This document shows, piece after piece, positions 16,414-24,833 of a DNA stretch of 64,000 nt; within the stretch, counting starts at the first letter, position 1; every line of letters begins with the position of its first letter. The position numbers and the translations under genes are program-made. Under the pieces are notes generated by a model, which was not told the DNA's origin, searched no databases, and worked only from the letters and a program-made list of their open reading frames with translations. Source of the DNA: Lachnoclostridium sp. An118 (GTDB lineage: Bacteria; Bacillota; Clostridia; Lachnospirales; Lachnospiraceae); contig NZ_NFLQ01000014.1 in assembly GCF_002160985.1 (NCBI RefSeq), positions 32,440-96,439 of the forward strand, in the 5' to 3' direction.

Positions 16414-17616
16414 ATGGGAAAAGTACTGATCATCGGATGCGGAGGAGTGGCCAGCGTGGCTATCCAGAAATGCTGCCAGAACAGCGAGGTGTTTTCAGAG
16501 ATCTGCATCGCCAGCCGCACCGTGTCCAAGTGTGACGCGCTGAAGGAGAAGCTGGAGGGCACTACAAAGACAAAGATCACCACCGCCCAGGTGGATGCGG
16601 ACAATGTGGAGGAGCTGAAGGCTCTCATCAAAAAAGTGGAGCCGGAGGTGGTGCTGAACCTGGCTCTTCCCTACCAGGATCTTCATATCATGGACGCCTG
16701 CCTGGCCTGCGGCGTACACTATGTGGACACGGCCAACTACGAGCCCGAGGACACGGCAAAATTTGAGTACAAATGGCAGTGGGCCTACCGGGACGCCTAC
16801 GAGAAGGCAGGCCTTACAGCTCTTCTTGGAAGCGGTTTCGATCCGGGAGTGACCAGTGTGTTCTCCGCCTACGCGCTGAAGCACTATTTTGACGAGATCA
16901 ACTATATCGACATCCTGGACTGCAATGCGGGAGACCACGGCTATCCCTTTGCCACCAACTTCAACCCGGAGATCAACATCCGGGAGGTGTCCGCCAAAGG
17001 CTCCTACTGGGAGGACGGACACTGGGTGGAGACAGAGCCCATGGAGATCAAGCGGGTCTACAACTTCCCGGAGATCGGCCCGAAGGATATGTATCTTCTC
17101 CACCACGAGGAGATCGAGTCGCTGGCTCTCAATATCCCTGGCATCAAGAGGATCCGCTTCTTTATGACATTCGGGGAGAGCTATCTCACCCACCTGCGGT
17201 GCCTGGAAAATGTGGGAATGACCTCCATTGAACCCATTATGTTTGAGGGGAAAGAGATCGTGCCCCTGCAGTTCTTAAAGGCCGTGCTGCCGGATCCCTC
17301 CTCCCTGGGACCGCGGACAAAGGGAAAGACAAACATCGGCTGCATCTTTGTGGGAAAGAAAGACGGAAAAGAGAAGAAGATCTACATTTACAATACCTGT
17401 GATCACCAGGAGTGCTACAAAGAAGTGGGCTCCCAGGCAGTGGCTTACACCACAGGCGTGCCGGCCATGATCGGCGCTATGATGATCTTAAACGGCACAT
17501 GGAAGAAGCCGGGCGTGTATAATATGGAAGAGTTTGACCCGGATCCGTTCATGGAAGCGCTGAACAAGTGGGGACTTCCCTGGAAGGTCAGCGAGGACCC
17601 GGAGCTGGTGGACTAG
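16414..17616 (+). CDS. Carboxy(nor)spermidine dehydrogenase (saccharopine dehydrogenase-like)
   Basis: NAD(P)H enzyme of 400 aa that condenses aspartate semialdehyde with putrescine (or diaminopropane) to carboxyspermidine or carboxynorspermidine. Residues 1-12 form the Rossmann start MGKVLIIGCGGVAS; LPYQDLHIMDACL, GVHYVDTANYE and GSGFDPGVTSVFSAYAL are typical of the saccharopine-dehydrogenase-like group. AGGAGG-type leader before the ATG. The neighbour nspC fixes its role in polyamine rather than lysine metabolism; with putrescine made upstream, carboxyspermidine is the more likely product. Confidence 0.9.
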   Translation: MGKVLIIGCGGVASVAIQKCCQNSEVFSEICIASRTVSKCDALKEKLEGTTKTKITTAQVDADNVEELKALIKKVEPEVVLNLALPYQDLHIMDACLACGVHYVDTANYEPEDTAKFEYKWQWAYRDAYEKAGLTALLGSGFDPGVTSVFSAYALKHYFDEINYIDILDCNAGDHGYPFATNFNPEINIREVSAKGSYWEDGHWVETEPMEIKRVYNFPEIGPKDMYLLHHEEIESLALNIPGIKRIRFFMTFGESYLTHLRCLENVGMTSIEPIMFEGKEIVPLQFLKAVLPDPSSLGPRTKGKTNIGCIFVGKKDGKEKKIYIYNTCDHQECYKEVGSQAVAYTTGVPAMIGAMMILNGTWKKPGVYNMEEFDPDPFMEALNKWGLPWKVSEDPELVD

Positions 17617-17625
17617 GAGAGAAAG

Positions 17626-18771
17626 ATGAGACAAAGCAAGATACATACGCCCTGCTACATCGTGCAGGAGCGGGCGCTCAAGGAAAATCTGGAGCAGCTT
17701 GCCGGCCTGGCCCGGGAGACGGGATGCCGGATCCTGCTGGCTCAGAAGGCCTTCTCCATGTTCCGGGTCTACCCCCTCATAGGAAACTATCTGGCAGGGA
17801 CCACAGCCAGCGGCCTCTACGAGGCCAGGCTGGGGGCGGAGTGCATGGGGAAGGAGAACCACATCTTCTCCCCCGCCTACCGGGAGGAGGAGATGGGCGA
17901 AATCCTCTCCCTTTGCGGACACGTAGTCCTCAACTCCCCCCAGCAGATACGGAGATACAAGAGGCAGATCCTGGCGGCGGGGAGGAGCCCGGGACTTCGT
18001 GTCAATCCGGAGTGCTCCACCCAGGAGGGCCACGCCATCTACGACCCCTGCGCCCCCGGTTCCCGGCTGGGGACTACCCTCTCCCAGCTTGAGAGGGCCC
18101 TTGCGGAGACGCCGGACCTTCTGGAGGGGATAGAGGGGCTGCATTTCCACACTCTGTGCGAGCAGGACGCAGACGCCCTGGCGGTGACGCTGGAAGCGGT
18201 GGTGGAAAAGTTCGGCGTGTACATGGCGAAGATGAAGTGGGTGAACCTGGGCGGAGGACATCATATCACCCGCCCGGGGTACCACATGGAGACGCTGAAG
18301 CAGTGCATCCGCCGGGTGCAGAAGCTCTGCGGAGGGACAGTCTATCTGGAGCCCGGGGAGGCGGTGGCGCTGCAGGCCGGGACGCTTCGGACCAGTGTGC
18401 TGGAGATCACGGAAAACGGCGTGCAGACAGCCATCCTGGACGCCTCCGCCGCCTGCCACATGCCGGACGTGCTGGAGATGCCCTACCGCCCGCCCCTTTC
18501 CGGGGCAGGCCTTCCCGGGGAGAAAGCCTTCACATACCGTCTGGCAGGCCCCACCTGTCTGGCAGGGGATGTGATCGGAGACTACTCCTTTGACCGGCCC
18601 CTGGAGACCGGGGACGTGCTGGAGTTCCAGGACATGGCCATCTACTCCATGGTAAAAAACAATACATTCAACGGCATGGCCCTTCCGGACATTGTCCTTG
18701 AGAGGGAGGACGGAAGCATGGAACTGGTGCGCCGGTTCGGCTATGAAGATTTTAAAGGCAGGCTTTCGTAA
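17626..18771 (+). CDS. nspC: Carboxynorspermidine decarboxylase (alanine-racemase-fold PLP enzyme)
   Basis: Decarboxylates carboxyspermidine/carboxynorspermidine to the triamine; 381 aa. The PLP lysine is in LLAQKAFSMFRVYP (about residue 43). Further family landmarks are LHFHTLCEQDADAL, EPGEAVALQAG and the catalytic Cys in GPTCLAGDVIGDYSF near residue 310. It follows the dehydrogenase by 9 bp with GGAGAGAAAG upstream and ends in a terminator that overlaps its last codons. Last gene of the operon. Confidence 0.92.
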   Translation: MRQSKIHTPCYIVQERALKENLEQLAGLARETGCRILLAQKAFSMFRVYPLIGNYLAGTTASGLYEARLGAECMGKENHIFSPAYREEEMGEILSLCGHVVLNSPQQIRRYKRQILAAGRSPGLRVNPECSTQEGHAIYDPCAPGSRLGTTLSQLERALAETPDLLEGIEGLHFHTLCEQDADALAVTLEAVVEKFGVYMAKMKWVNLGGGHHITRPGYHMETLKQCIRRVQKLCGGTVYLEPGEAVALQAGTLRTSVLEITENGVQTAILDASAACHMPDVLEMPYRPPLSGAGLPGEKAFTYRLAGPTCLAGDVIGDYSFDRPLETGDVLEFQDMAIYSMVKNNTFNGMALPDIVLEREDGSMELVRRFGYEDFKGRLS

Positions 18772-18783
18772 GCCTGCCTTTTC
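18754..18783 (+). terminator. Terminator of the polyamine operon
   Basis: AAAGGCAGGCTT (from 18754) pairs with AAGCCTGCCTTTT, ending in T's. The stop codon of nspC lies in the loop region. Confidence 0.9.
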
Positions 18784-18801
18784 CGTGGCCGTGCGGGAAG
18801 C

Positions 18802-19089
18802 TCAGAATTCCCGCACGCCAAACTGATCCCTGTACTGCTTCAGCGTCATGCCGGTGTGCTTCTTGAAGGTCTTTCCCAGATGGCTCTGGGAAGAAAAGCC
18901 CAGGTAGGCGGCGATCTCACTGTAGGAGTAGGGGGAGTAGGAGAGCAGGTTTTTTGTCAGCCCGACCTTTTCGCGCAGGATAAAATCCGTGATGGTGAGA
19001 CCCTCGTGCTGCCGGAATATCTCGGACAGATAATTTGCGTTCAGGTACAGCTCGTCGGCAATGTCCTGGATGCGGATTTTTTCACTTTA
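18802..19089 (-). pseudogene. C-terminal remnant of an AraC family regulator
   Basis: Translated from the minus strand with no start codon, this gives a double HTH AraC domain: IQDIADELYLNANYLSEIF, then an SYSEIAAYLGFSSQSHLG helix and FKKHTGMTLKQYRDQFG, ending at a normal stop. About 93 residues remain. The frame breaks off at about 19089 where the IS91-type element begins. The missing ligand-binding N-terminus is not found on the far side of the element, so the insertion was accompanied by deletion or rearrangement. Not functional as a regulator. Confidence 0.85.
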
Positions 19090-19124
19090 TAGGAAATTCC
19101 GATTTTTCCAGAAAGTAAAAGAAA

Positions 19125-19164
19125 CACGCGTTCACCAAACTTGAGCTTGGTAAACACGTGCGTG
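19125..19164. repeat. Terminal hairpin of the IS91-type element
   Basis: CACGCG...ACCAA (19125-19136) pairs with TTGGT...GTGCGTG (up to 19164), with ACTTGAG in the loop. It lies close to the element edge, where rolling-circle elements carry a replication start or end hairpin. Confidence 0.6.
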
Positions 19165-19190
19165 GGAATGACAATAAGACGATGGTCAGG

Positions 19191-19367
19191 TTAGAAGATA
19201 TAAAAACCTTCTTCACCAAACAAATCGTCAAAAGGATCGTCTTCATTTAGAAAATAATCCATATCCAGAAGGTCATCCTCGCTCATATGGCGAATGTCCT
19301 CGGATGTCATTCCTTCCGGTGGATTTTCTATGTATTTTTTGCGCAGTTCCTCGATATCTGGTTTCAT
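19191..19367 (-). CDS. Small acidic accessory protein of the IS91-type element
   Basis: A 58-residue acidic protein (MKPDIEELRKKYIENPPEGM, later SEDDLLDMDYFLNEDDPFDD). The upstream in-frame ATG sits directly on the AAAGGAGG site, so the ATG at 19367 with 9-bp spacing is chosen. It follows the transposase by 40 bp. I recall similar small proteins in related clostridial elements but know no function; the strong ribosome site supports translation. Confidence 0.65.
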   Translation of the reverse strand: MKPDIEELRKKYIENPPEGMTSEDIRHMSEDDLLDMDYFLNEDDPFDDLFGEEGFYIF

Positions 19368-19407
19368 GGTAAACATCCTCCTTTGAGAGGATTATATCAT
19401 AACAGTA

Positions 19408-20559
19408 CTATGCAGAGGAACGCATTCCACGAGATTTGGACATGGCTATCTCGTACATTTCTTCGAGGGATACGCGCTTATGGTTGTAATAGAGTTCCAG
19501 GAACTCCATTTTGTGATTACATTCAGGACAATACAGAGGATCATAACCGAAAGAAAGGAAAATAGAGGTCCTCCATTGAGTGAAGCTGCGGTATATCTTG
19601 TGTTTTTCTCTGGAAATGACGCGGTGCAGTTTTGAATCAATCTTACGGTGTCTTGCATACAGACCGCCATAGCGGATCATTTTAAAATGTTTTTCCGGAA
19701 TGTGACGGATGAGACGTTTGATGAAATCTATGGCAGGTAAAGTCTCTTCCACATACTGCTCATCTTCGTGGCGGTTATAGTGGAAAGTAACGGTATCTCC
19801 ATCATACCGATCGATCCTGGATGTGGCTATGACGGGCCTGCCAAGATAACGGCCAATGTATTTAGCAACTACTTTCGGATCGCAAAGATTGGGTTTTGCA
19901 TAGACATAGAAGCCTTGTTTGTGTTGAGTGTAACATTGCGCTTTTACTTTTTTAAAAGAAGGTCCAATCCTGTCTTCCAGTTCATTGAGAAGGGCAGTGC
20001 GGAATGCATTACGGAGATAGTTGAAGTTAAAGTGTTTCACATGACGCCAGAAGCCGTCATCACTGTAACCACCTTCGGAAAGGATGCAGTGGATGTGAGG
20101 ATTCCATTTGAGATCTCTGCCAAAAGTGTGGAGAACCATGATATAGCCGGGAGTGAAGTTCTTGGCATGGTTCAGATTGAAAAACATACGGGATATGACA
20201 CTGGAGACGGAATGAAAGAGACAGTTGAGGAGGGAACGGTCCTGAAGGAAGAAGTTGCGGAGGTTTTCATCAATGGTAAAAACGCAATGGCGGTGTTGAA
20301 CGCTGACGAGCTTAAAAGACATACTGGTGGTGCGTTCCATAGCATATTTGTTTCCGCAGGAAGGGCAAAAGCGGCTGTGACAACGAAAAGCAACAAACTT
20401 GAAATTACCACAGTGGGGGCAGGAGTACATGGCGCCGCCAAATGAGGGATCACCGTAGTTGAGCATCTTATCAATATTTTCCATCTCAGTTTTTCTGGGA
20501 TGAAGAGTATATTTAATTTCTTCATAATGGTCTGCAAAGATTCTTTGTAAGATATTCAT
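19408..20559 (-). CDS. IS91 family transposase (HUH/Y1 nuclease)
   Basis: About 383 residues. The N-terminal zinc-binding region has CPHCGNFKFVAFRCHSRFCP (about 45-65), the HUH metal motif reads WNPHIHCILSEGG (about 152), and the catalytic tyrosine is probably in AKYIGRYLGRP (about 235). A second zinc ribbon CPECNHK is near the C-terminus. The start at 20559 (ATG) is preferred over an upstream TTG; no strong ribosome site is visible. The frame is intact. Confidence 0.88.
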   Translation of the reverse strand: MNILQRIFADHYEEIKYTLHPRKTEMENIDKMLNYGDPSFGGAMYSCPHCGNFKFVAFRCHSRFCPSCGNKYAMERTTSMSFKLVSVQHRHCVFTIDENLRNFFLQDRSLLNCLFHSVSSVISRMFFNLNHAKNFTPGYIMVLHTFGRDLKWNPHIHCILSEGGYSDDGFWRHVKHFNFNYLRNAFRTALLNELEDRIGPSFKKVKAQCYTQHKQGFYVYAKPNLCDPKVVAKYIGRYLGRPVIATSRIDRYDGDTVTFHYNRHEDEQYVEETLPAIDFIKRLIRHIPEKHFKMIRYGGLYARHRKIDSKLHRVISREKHKIYRSFTQWRTSIFLSFGYDPLYCPECNHKMEFLELYYNHKRVSLEEMYEIAMSKSRGMRSSA

Positions 20560-20594
20560 AAGTCCATTATGCAAGAAAAAGTAACAAAAGGGAA

Positions 20595-20648
20595 CCCCTA
20601 ACCCCTCATGATTGGGGGGCAGGGGGAGCTGAATAGGCGAAGCCTATT
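20595..20648. repeat. Pair of hairpins at the transposase-proximal end of the IS91-type element
   Basis: CCCCT-AACCCC (20595) pairs with GGGG-AGGGG (to 20625), followed by AATAGGC-GAA-GCCTATT (20632-20648). Likely the other recognition end of the element. Confidence 0.5.
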
Positions 20649-20803
20649 TTTCATGAGAAAATTTTATGTCACATATTCTTGCGGCGGCGGGGGAAGTATG
20701 CTATTCTGTTTGCAGGCATTATTTTTCTCATATTCTCATGCGGTGTCTGCCGTGTCAAAGAAGAACGCCGGTTACTCTCCGGCATTTCTGTCAGAAATCT
20801 TAA

Positions 20804-20831
20804 TGCTTATTTTTCACGATCAAAATAAGCA
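20804..20831. terminator. Hairpin in the gap before the nuclease pseudogene
   Basis: TGCTTATTTT (20804) pairs with AAAATAAGCA (20822-20831). A GCCGG/CCGGC hairpin lies 30 bp upstream. No gene is visible between 20650 and 20899; the stretch holds only these hairpins. Confidence 0.4.
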
Positions 20832-20899
20832 GAGAGGTTCTGGATGGAAAGAGGAAACGCCTTACATGGGCCTCCTGCGAAAACAAAGGAGGAGGGCCT

Positions 20900-21693
20900 G
20901 TGGAGCAGAAGACAAACGAAAAAGCCAGCGAAAAGCTGCAATGGCATCCGGCATTTGCCGCTGCCCTGCGTATCGAGCTGGAAGAGGAACTCAGCCGTCT
21001 GGATATAAGGGAAGAGTTTCAGCTGACTAAGAAGCCTTTACAGATGGATATGCCTGCGTTTATCAGTCTGACACAGACAGGGTGATGGAGATCCATCCTC
21101 AGGATCTGACACTGACCTTTGTGTGCAGCCGTTTTCCAAGGAAATTTCTGCGGCATCTGGAAGAGGTTCGGGAAATCAAGGCAAGAAGGATAGAGGAGGG
21201 GATCTACTATCTGGAGGGGGATCCCGTTCCCATGCAGCTTCTGATTCCGCCCCGATTGTCACCGGAGAATAACTACTGGATGCAGCATTTAAGAGGAAAT
21301 CTGAAAAGGGGAAACGAGATTGAGGAACTGATGAAACGCTATGAAGAACACAGTCATTCCAGGTGGTATCAGGCTGCTATGGACCTCATCATCAGGGCCA
21401 ACTGGGAGAACGTAAAGGAGGAGAAAAATATGTGCGAAGCGCTGAGAGAGTTGTTTGCAGATGAACTCCGGGAGTCGGAAGAAAAAGGACTTGCAGCCGG
21501 GGCGGAGAAAAAACTGATTTCACAGGTCTGTGCGAAGTTAAAAAGAAAGATCTGTGTAGAGGAGATTGCAGGTGCACTGGAAGAGAAAATAGAAGTGATT
21601 CACACAATCTGCGAAGTTGCCGCGGACTATGCCCCGGATTATGACGTAGAGAAAATATATGACAAGCTGAAAGAAGGAGAAAACAGGAAATGA
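20900..21693 (+). pseudogene. PD-(D/E)XK nuclease family (Rpn-like) transposase, internally deleted and frameshifted
   Basis: Two frames together form one gene. From GTG 20900 (GGAGGAGGG upstream) come WHPAFAAALRIELEEEL and KKPLQMDM, the start of this Lachnospiraceae nuclease family up to the PD-motif Asp. The frame then shifts and resumes, read back before its ATG, as DGYACVYQSDTDR, VMEIHPQDLTLTFVC and so on to NMCEALRELFADEL. The central part with the E-x-K catalytic residues is missing; relatives carry roughly 50 more residues there. The break is at GGATATG (21046-21052), which can be read in both parts. The TGA overlaps the next gene's ATG. Confidence 0.7.
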
Positions 21694-22235
21694 AGATACT
21701 GATCGCATCAGACATACACGGGAGCGCTTATTACTGCCGGAGCCTCCTGGAGAGATACAGAGAGGAGAAGCCGGATAAGCTGCTGCTTCTGGGAGATATC
21801 CTCTATCACGGTCCAAGGAACGACCTGCCCCGCGAGTACGCGCCGAAAGAGGTGCTGGCCATGCTCAATGATATAAAGGAGGAGATCCTGTGCGTTCGGG
21901 GCAACTGCGACACGGAAGTGGATCAGATGGTGCTGGAATTTCCGATCCTGGCGGACTACTGCATTTTGTATACCGGGAATAGGATGATCTTTGCAACACA
22001 TGGGCATCAGCACAATACGACCCATCCCCCTATGCTGAAAGAGGGAGACATCCTCCTGCACGGCCACACCCATGTGCCGGTGCTGGAGGAGTTTGACGGA
22101 AAATACTATATCAATCCCGGCTCTGTGTCCATTCCCAAGGAGAACAGCGCCCACAGCTATATGATGCTGGAGGACGGCGTGTTCACCTGGAAAGATGTAG
22201 AGACAGGAAAGGCATACAGGGAGGCAGCGCTGTAG
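21690..22235 (+). CDS. yfcE: YfcE family phosphodiesterase
   Basis: A 181-residue calcineurin-like enzyme of the YfcE group (E. coli length about 184). Ligand motifs: SDIHGSAYYC, LLGDILYHGPRND (the GPRN after the GD motif is typical of YfcE), VRGNCDTEVDQ, ATHGHQHN and HGHTHVPVLE. Its ATG overlaps the stop of the nuclease pseudogene (ATGA); it probably once was translated behind that gene. Followed by a GGCAGCGC/GCGCTGCC hairpin at 22224-22245. Confidence 0.9.
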   Translation: MKILIASDIHGSAYYCRSLLERYREEKPDKLLLLGDILYHGPRNDLPREYAPKEVLAMLNDIKEEILCVRGNCDTEVDQMVLEFPILADYCILYTGNRMIFATHGHQHNTTHPPMLKEGDILLHGHTHVPVLEEFDGKYYINPGSVSIPKENSAHSYMMLEDGVFTWKDVETGKAYREAAL

Positions 22236-22268
22236 GGCGCTGCCCCTTCTGCGTCTGCGAAGCATTTT

Positions 22269-22898
22269 TCATACCGACACCGCCCCGGCTTTCCCGTACC
22301 GCAGAGGCTCCGACACATATTTTCGGAAGAAGGCAATGACAGGTCCCATGAAAAAGGCTGTCACCAGAGTGCCGATCCCCACGGTGGCATGCAGGGAAAA
22401 ACCAATGACAACACAGATGATGTCTGTGGCAATGCGCAGGTACTGGAACGGAAACCGGGTGCGGTCATCCAGGTACAGAGCGATGACATCGTAGGTGGAT
22501 ACACCCAGGTCCGCCGTGAAATACAGGGCGGCGGCCAGGCTGATGAGCAGGATGCCTGCCAGCAGAAAGACGCATTTTAGCGCCAGGCCGGGATGGGGGA
22601 AGAGAGTGTCCCAGACCCAGCCGGAAAATTCTGCCACGTAGCCCAGGAGGAAGAGATTGATAAAGGTCCCAAGCCCGATCTTCCCTCTGTCCAGAAAGAA
22701 CATGCCCGCCAGCAGGACCAGGTTCAGCATCATATAGAATGTGCCAAAGCCCAGGGGAGCCAGGTTCCACAGGCCGTGGGCGAAGACCTGGAAGGGGTCC
22801 ATGCCGAAGTCAGAAAAATTGAACATGCCTACAGCAATGCCGTTCAGGCTGATGCCGCAGACAGTCATCAGGATACGTCTTGTTTTTTCGTTGTCCAT
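22269..22898 (-). CDS. YczE/YitT-like integral membrane protein
   Basis: About 209 residues with five or six membrane segments (LMTVCGISLNGIAVGMFN, YMMLNLVLLAGMFFL, TFINLFLLGYVAEFSG, KCVFLLAGILLISLAAAL, DIICVVIGFSLHATVGIG). DLGVSTYDVIALYL and MDPFQVF match the conserved glycine/aspartate pattern of the YczE/YyaS group, of unknown function. ATG 22898 has AAAGGAG 10 bp upstream; the longer frame runs into the divergent promoter. Divergent from the AraC regulator at 23091, so possibly its target. Confidence 0.8.
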   Translation of the reverse strand: MDNEKTRRILMTVCGISLNGIAVGMFNFSDFGMDPFQVFAHGLWNLAPLGFGTFYMMLNLVLLAGMFFLDRGKIGLGTFINLFLLGYVAEFSGWVWDTLFPHPGLALKCVFLLAGILLISLAAALYFTADLGVSTYDVIALYLDDRTRFPFQYLRIATDIICVVIGFSLHATVGIGTLVTAFFMGPVIAFFRKYVSEPLRYGKAGAVSV

Positions 22899-22976
22899 CG
22901 CATGTTCGCTCCTTTGTGATACAGTGGAATATGCCGGAGATCCTTTTGGGAGGCATCTGCAATTGTATTGCCCCAC

Positions 22977-23004
22977 TTGACATACCGGATACATACTATA
23001 TAAT
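22977..23004 (+). promoter_or_regulatory. Promoter of the AraC-sufC-sufB unit
   Basis: TTGACA at 22977-22982 and TATAAT at 22999-23004 with 16 bp between them. A CCGG-AATGCT-CCGG hairpin lies just downstream in the leader. Confidence 0.8.
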
Positions 23005-23090
23005 TATAGTGCCGGAATGCTCCGGTGTCTGTCAGATTCAGACCAATTCATGTAATATTTGTACCAGATGTGATAAAGGAGGGAGCCTGC

Positions 23091-24077
23091 GTGAGTCACC
23101 TGCGCAGCCAGGAGCGTATCCTGGTGGATCAGACCATGTATGAATTACAGAAGCACGGGACAAAGGATTTCCCTTTTCAGGTATATTTCAATGATTTCCC
23201 GCACTACCGGGAGCATCTTGAGGACTGGCACTGCCATGACGAGATGGAGTTCATGGTGGCGCTTAAAGGGGCGTTTGAGTGCGGGCTGAATGAGCGGCGG
23301 TACAGGATCGGGGAGGGAGAAGGCGTATTTGTGAATTCGGGCGTGCTCCACAGATACCGGGTACTCGGGAATTACGAGGACAGCGAGAGTATATCCATTG
23401 TCTTCCTGCCCCAGTTTCTCTCCGGTGGAACGGAGAACCTTATCTTTCATAAATTTGTGGAGCCGGTCATGGAGGATGCCGGGCTGCGGGGAGAGCCGCT
23501 GCGCCGGGGAAGCCCGTGGCAGGAGCAGCTTCTCGTCTGCCTGCGGAGGATCTACTGCATGAGCAGAGAGGACGGGTGGCTCACAGAGATGCGCCTGCGC
23601 AACCAGCTCTCCCAGGCCTGGGAGCTGTTTATCAGAAGCCGGGAAGAGCAGAGGGAGGCAGAGGACGGAGGGCCCCGCGAGATGGCCTATGAGGAGAGGG
23701 CCAGGAAAATCCTGCAGTTTATCCAGGACCATTACCAGGAGGATATCTCCGTGGAGGATGTGGCGCGGCAGGTGCACATCAGCCGGACCGAGTGCTTCCG
23801 GTGCTTTCAGAGGATCACGGGACAGAGCCCCAAGAGCTATCTGAACAGCTACCGCATCAGGCAGGCCACGCATCAGCTGGAGACGACGGACGACAGTATC
23901 ACAGATATCTGTTTTTCCTGCGGGTTCAATCATATGAGCTATTTTGTAAAAAGGTTCCGGGAGAGCACCGGCGTCTCGCCGGGAAAATACAGGAACATGG
24001 CGCGGGAGGCAGAAAAAGCGGATAGATCATACACCAATATGCAGCAAAAGCGGAAAGGAGATCAGGAAGATGCTTGA
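23091..24077 (+). CDS. AraC family transcriptional regulator with cupin N-domain
   Basis: A regulator of 328 aa. Residues about 35-110 form a cupin-like sensor (DWHCHDEMEFMVALKGAFE, GVFVNSGVLHRY), and residues 205-305 the two-helix-turn-helix AraC domain (ISVEDVARQVHISRTECFR; DSITDICFSCGFNHMSYFVK; RFRESTGVSPGKYR). GTG 23091 is preferred because AAAGGAGGG lies 8 bp upstream; the ATG at 23025 has no such site. It overlaps the next gene by 8 bp, which is unusual for a regulator and a Fe-S assembly gene. Confidence 0.85.
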   Translation: MSHLRSQERILVDQTMYELQKHGTKDFPFQVYFNDFPHYREHLEDWHCHDEMEFMVALKGAFECGLNERRYRIGEGEGVFVNSGVLHRYRVLGNYEDSESISIVFLPQFLSGGTENLIFHKFVEPVMEDAGLRGEPLRRGSPWQEQLLVCLRRIYCMSREDGWLTEMRLRNQLSQAWELFIRSREEQREAEDGGPREMAYEERARKILQFIQDHYQEDISVEDVARQVHISRTECFRCFQRITGQSPKSYLNSYRIRQATHQLETTDDSITDICFSCGFNHMSYFVKRFRESTGVSPGKYRNMAREAEKADRSYTNMQQKRKGDQEDA

Positions 24078-24795
24078 AGTAAAGAACCTGACTTTTAAAG
24101 TGAACGAAAACGGTGTGGAGAGGAGCATCGTGAAGGATATCAGCTTCACCGTGGAGAACGGGGAAATGCTGGTCATCACAGGCCCCAACGGGGGCGGAAA
24201 ATCAACCCTTGCCAAGGTGCTGATGGGGATCGAGAAGGCCGACGCGGGGCAGATCATCCTGGACGGGGAGGATATTTCAGACTACGACATTGACCACAGA
24301 GCCAAGGCGGGGATTGGATTTGCGTTCCAGCAGCCCCCGAGGTTCAAGGGGATGACGGTGGACCGTCTGCTGTCTTTGGCTGCAGGTGAGCAGCTCCCGG
24401 AGCAGGTGGCCTGCCGGATGCTGAGCGCTGTCGGACTGTGCGCCAGGGAATATTTAAAGAGAGAGATTGACGGGACCCTCTCAGGCGGAGAGATGAAGCG
24501 CCTTGAGATCGCCACAGTGCTGGCCAAGAGCCACAAGCTCTGCATCTTTGACGAGCCCGAGGCGGGCATTGACCTGTGGAGCTTTTCCATGCTCATACAG
24601 CAGTTTGAAAAGATACATGAGAAGAAGGACCAGATGCTGATGCTGATCTCCCACCAGGAGAGGATCATCCGCATGGCGGACAGGATCATGGTCATCGACG
24701 ATGGAAGGATAAAAAATATCGGCCCAAGGGAGGAAGTGCTCCCCACGCTCCTCAAGGAGGAGCCGTCCTGCACATGTATGGACCAGCAGGCATAA
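24070..24795 (+). CDS. sufC: SufC-like ATPase (minimal SUF/SMS Fe-S assembly)
   Basis: ABC-type ATPase without membrane partner, 241 aa. Walker A GPNGGGKST, Q-loop FAFQQPPRFKGM (typical of SufC), signature LSGGEMKRLEIA, Walker B LCIFDEPEAGIDLW and switch His in LISHQER. SufC-specific reading EPEAGIDLWS instead of the usual EPTSGLD supports the call. It works with the SufB/D-like protein encoded next to it to assemble iron-sulfur clusters. AAAGGAGAT lies upstream. Confidence 0.88.
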   Translation: MLEVKNLTFKVNENGVERSIVKDISFTVENGEMLVITGPNGGGKSTLAKVLMGIEKADAGQIILDGEDISDYDIDHRAKAGIGFAFQQPPRFKGMTVDRLLSLAAGEQLPEQVACRMLSAVGLCAREYLKREIDGTLSGGEMKRLEIATVLAKSHKLCIFDEPEAGIDLWSFSMLIQQFEKIHEKKDQMLMLISHQERIIRMADRIMVIDDGRIKNIGPREEVLPTLLKEEPSCTCMDQQA

Positions 24796-24833
24796 GAAGA
24801 GGCGGAAAGCGAAAAGAGAGGAGAAGATGACAG

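Larger units (their letters stand above)
19090..20665 (-). mobile_element. IS91-type (HUH, rolling-circle) insertion element
   Basis: Contains a Y-transposase gene and a small accessory gene, both on the minus strand, with hairpins near both ends and no terminal inverted repeats or target duplication, as in IS91-like elements. Base composition is clearly AT-richer than the flanks. Boundaries are approximate: the left edge is set by the break in the AraC gene, the right by the last hairpin. Confidence 0.75.

Noticed and set aside
16490..17190. Minus-strand 232-codon frame over the CASDH gene
   Set aside because: Antisense of a well-supported enzyme; no start signal.
20608..21030. 140-codon frame from the IS91 end into the nuclease pseudogene
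   Set aside because: Runs through IS hairpins and uses the wrong frame of the nuclease; cysteine- and serine-rich junk composition.
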